Source of the DNA: Diadophis punctatus similis
Lineage: Eukaryota > Chordata > Lepidosauria > Squamata > Dipsadidae
Reading direction: 5' to 3'
DNA length: 64,000 nucleotides
NCBI GenBank assembly: GCA_023053685.1
Contig: JALIGW010000062.1
Span: 3,088,604-3,152,603 of the forward strand
A model generated the notes under the pieces. It made no database searches. It saw only the letters and a program-made list of their open reading frames with translations, and was not told where the DNA came from. Shown piece by piece: positions 62,022 to 64,000 of the stretch (within the stretch, counting starts at the first letter, position 1; every line of letters starts with the position of its first letter). The translations under genes were made by a program, and so were the position numbers.

Positions 62022-62881
62022 CAAAAGTGATGGTTTTGGGTTGATTTGAGTCCAAAGGAGAATGCTATGTTATACCTTGGACTAGCTCTTCAGGGAAAGC
62101 TCGAATTTGAAAATGAAGCGAAAATTCGGCTTTCTAGACCGTGCGGAACAGGAATGTGTGTTTCTTTTTCATTTCTCAGCTCATTGTCAAAAGTGATGTT
62201 TTTGGGCTGAATAGAGTCCTAGGGCGACTGCTGTGTTACACCTTGGGCTAGCTCTTTAGGGAAAGCTTGCAATCGAAAATCAACCTAGAATTCGGCTTTC
62301 CAGCCTGTGGGGAACAGGAATATACCATTTCTGAGCTCTGTCAAAAGTGATGTTTTTGGGCTGAATTGAGTCCTAAAGCCAATGCAGGGTTAAACCTTGG
62401 GCTAGCTCTTCAGGAAAAGCTCGGAATGGAAAATGTAAGAATTCGGCTTTCTACACCGTGAGGAACAGGAATATTTGTTTCTTTTTCATTTCTGACGTCT
62501 TTGTCAAAAGTGATGTTTTTGGGCTTATTTGAGTCCTAAGGTGAATGCTGTGTTAGACCTTGGGCTAGCTCTTTAGGGAATGGTTGGAATCGAAAATCAA
62601 CCTAGAAATCGGCTTTCCAGCCCGTGGGGAACAGGAATATGTGTTTCTTTTTCATTTCTGAGGTTTTTCTGAAAAGTGATCTTTTTCGCTGAATTGAGTC
62701 CGAATTGTGTGTTAAACCTTGGGCTAGCTCTTTAGGGAAAGCTCGGATATGAAAATCAAGCGGGAATTCGGCTTTCCTGGACATGCGAACAGGAATATGT
62801 TTTTCTTTTTCATTTCTGAGCTCTTTGTCAAAAGTGATGTTTTTGGGCTGAATTGAGTCCAAAGGTCATTGCTGGGTTAAA
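62022..62881 (-). repeat. ~160 bp satellite, inverted block I5
   Basis: Inverted monomers. The right half matches the end of I1 (near 53900-54336) almost exactly. Confidence 0.9.
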
Positions 62882-64000
62882 TCAATTCAGCGCAAAAAAA
62901 AACACTTTTGACAAACACCTCAGAAATGAAAAGGAAACATATTTCTGTTCTCCACGGGCTGGAAAGTCGAATTCTCGCTTGATTTTCGATTCTGAGCTTT
63001 TCCTGAACAGCTAGCCCAAGGTCTAACACAGCATTCGCCTTAGGACTCAATTCAGCCTCAAAACATCACTTTTGACAAAGAACTCAGAAATGAAAAAGAA
63101 ACACAAACCCCTTTTCCCCACGGCCTGGAAAGGCGAATTCTCGCTTGGTTTTCAATTCAGAGCTTTTCCTGAAAACATCAAAAACATCACTTTTGACAAA
63201 GAGCTCAGAAATGAAAAAGAAAGTCATATTCCTGTTCGCATGTTCAGGAAAGCCGAATTCCCGTTTGATTTTCATATCCGAGCTTTCCCTGAACAGCTAG
63301 CCCAAGTTTTCACACACAATTCGGACTCAATTCAGCGAAAAAGATGACTTTTCAGAAAAACCTCAGAAATGAAAAATAGTCACATATTCCTGTTCCCCAC
63401 GTGCTGAAAAGCCGATTTCTTGCTTAATTTTCGATTCCGAGCTTTCCCTGAACAGCTAGTCCAAGGTCTAACATAGCATTCTCCTTAGGACTCAATTCAG
63501 CCCAAAAACATCACTTTTGACAAAAAGCTCAGAAATGAAAAAGAAACATATATTCCTGTTCCCCATTTCCAGGAAAGCCGAATTCCCGCTCGATTTTCAT
63601 ATCTGAGCTTTCCCTGAAGAGATAGCCCAAGATTTAACACACAATTCGGACTCAATTCAGCGAAAAAGATCACTTTTCAGAAAAACATCAGAAATGAAAA
63701 ATAGTCACATATTCCTGTTCCCCACGTGCTGAAAAGCCGATTTCTTGCTTGATTTTCGATTCCGAGCTTTCCCTGAAGAGCTAGCCCAAGTTTTCACACA
63801 CAATTCGGACTCAATTCAGCGAAAAAGATAACTTTTCTGAAAAACCTCAGAAATGAAAAATAGTCACATATTCCTGTTCCCCACGTGCTGAAAAGCCGAT
63901 TTCTTGCTTGATTTTCGATTCCGAGCTTACCCTGAAGAGCTGGCCTAAGGTGTAACACAGCATTCGCCGTAACACTCAATTCAGTGCAAATACATCACTT
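62882..64000 (+). repeat. ~160 bp satellite, direct block D4 (runs off the window)
   Basis: Direct monomers nearly identical to 54337-55454. The array continues beyond the window. Confidence 0.9.

Noticed and set aside
61034..62044. 303- and 336-codon frames in the medium minisatellite
   Set aside because: Same composition artefact as in the long minisatellite.
49011..64000. CENP-B box in the ~160 bp satellite
   Set aside because: TTCGGCTTTCC and CCCGCTTGATTTTCG look similar, but the required spacing of NTTCGNNNNANNCGGGN is not met in the copies I checked.

Overview
This window is eukaryotic repeat DNA, most likely from a squamate reptile and probably a snake. I found no host protein-coding gene, no intact transposase and no functional RNA gene. 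The organism call rests on three repeat types I recognise from memory: a CR1/L3-like LINE 3' end with its typical terminal sequence, a tRNA-headed CORE/MIR-like SINE that is common in snakes, and hAT and Tc1/mariner-type MITEs of reptile genomes. No database search was possible.

Region 1 (1-46929) is a macrosatellite of nine head-to-tail copies of a 2.72 kb unit. Each unit is itself built from diverged ~215-245 bp monomers in both orientations, a CpG-rich spacer, a four-copy ~68 bp minisatellite and a 5'-truncated CR1-like LINE 3' end (about 762 bp). Some units carry insertions. Four complete units, plus the clipped one at the left edge, have a 4.7 kb hAT-type element at one identical site (8 bp target duplication TATTAAAA). 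Two other units have a 558 bp hAT-type fold-back element at a second identical site (TTATGGAT). Units lacking each insertion are present too, so empty and filled sites can be compared directly. The 4.7 kb element contains a long (TA)n tract, a Tigger-like MITE split by a SINE and by a 1.25 kb mariner-type MITE, nested perfect palindromes, a GC-rich 32 bp minisatellite, and a 135 bp hAT MITE with its own 8 bp target duplication.

Several periods lie above the unit: an imperfect 14.94 kb dimer, and a 37,142 bp super-period in which the first ~8 kb of the window recurs almost unchanged from 37143.

Region 2 (46930-48506) is an A-rich minisatellite of TATAAAAA/ATCAAAAA-type words. Its exact left junction is also found inside the macrosatellite at 2486 and 39628, with the tract shrunk to about 65 bp.

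Region 3 (48507-49010) is three copies of a ~168 bp satellite monomer.

Region 4 (about 49011-64000) is a second higher-order satellite of ~160 bp monomers whose orientation flips repeatedly, so that each ~4.5-5.4 kb higher-order unit is a large imperfect palindrome. One fixed point of the inverted arm carries a minisatellite of GGTCAAA and GGTCAAGTTGG words, expanded to about 0.16, 2.9 and 1.07 kb in three successive units. It reads as a dense series of nuclear-receptor half-sites: perfect DR1 (AGGTCA-A-AGGTCA) and DR5 (AGGTCA-AGTTG-GGGTCA) elements. This is the most unusual signal in the window. Whether it has any regulatory or chromatin role is inference.

Nothing here behaves as a gene set working together. 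The biology is satellite amplification, nested transposition and orientation switching, most likely in heterochromatin (inference).
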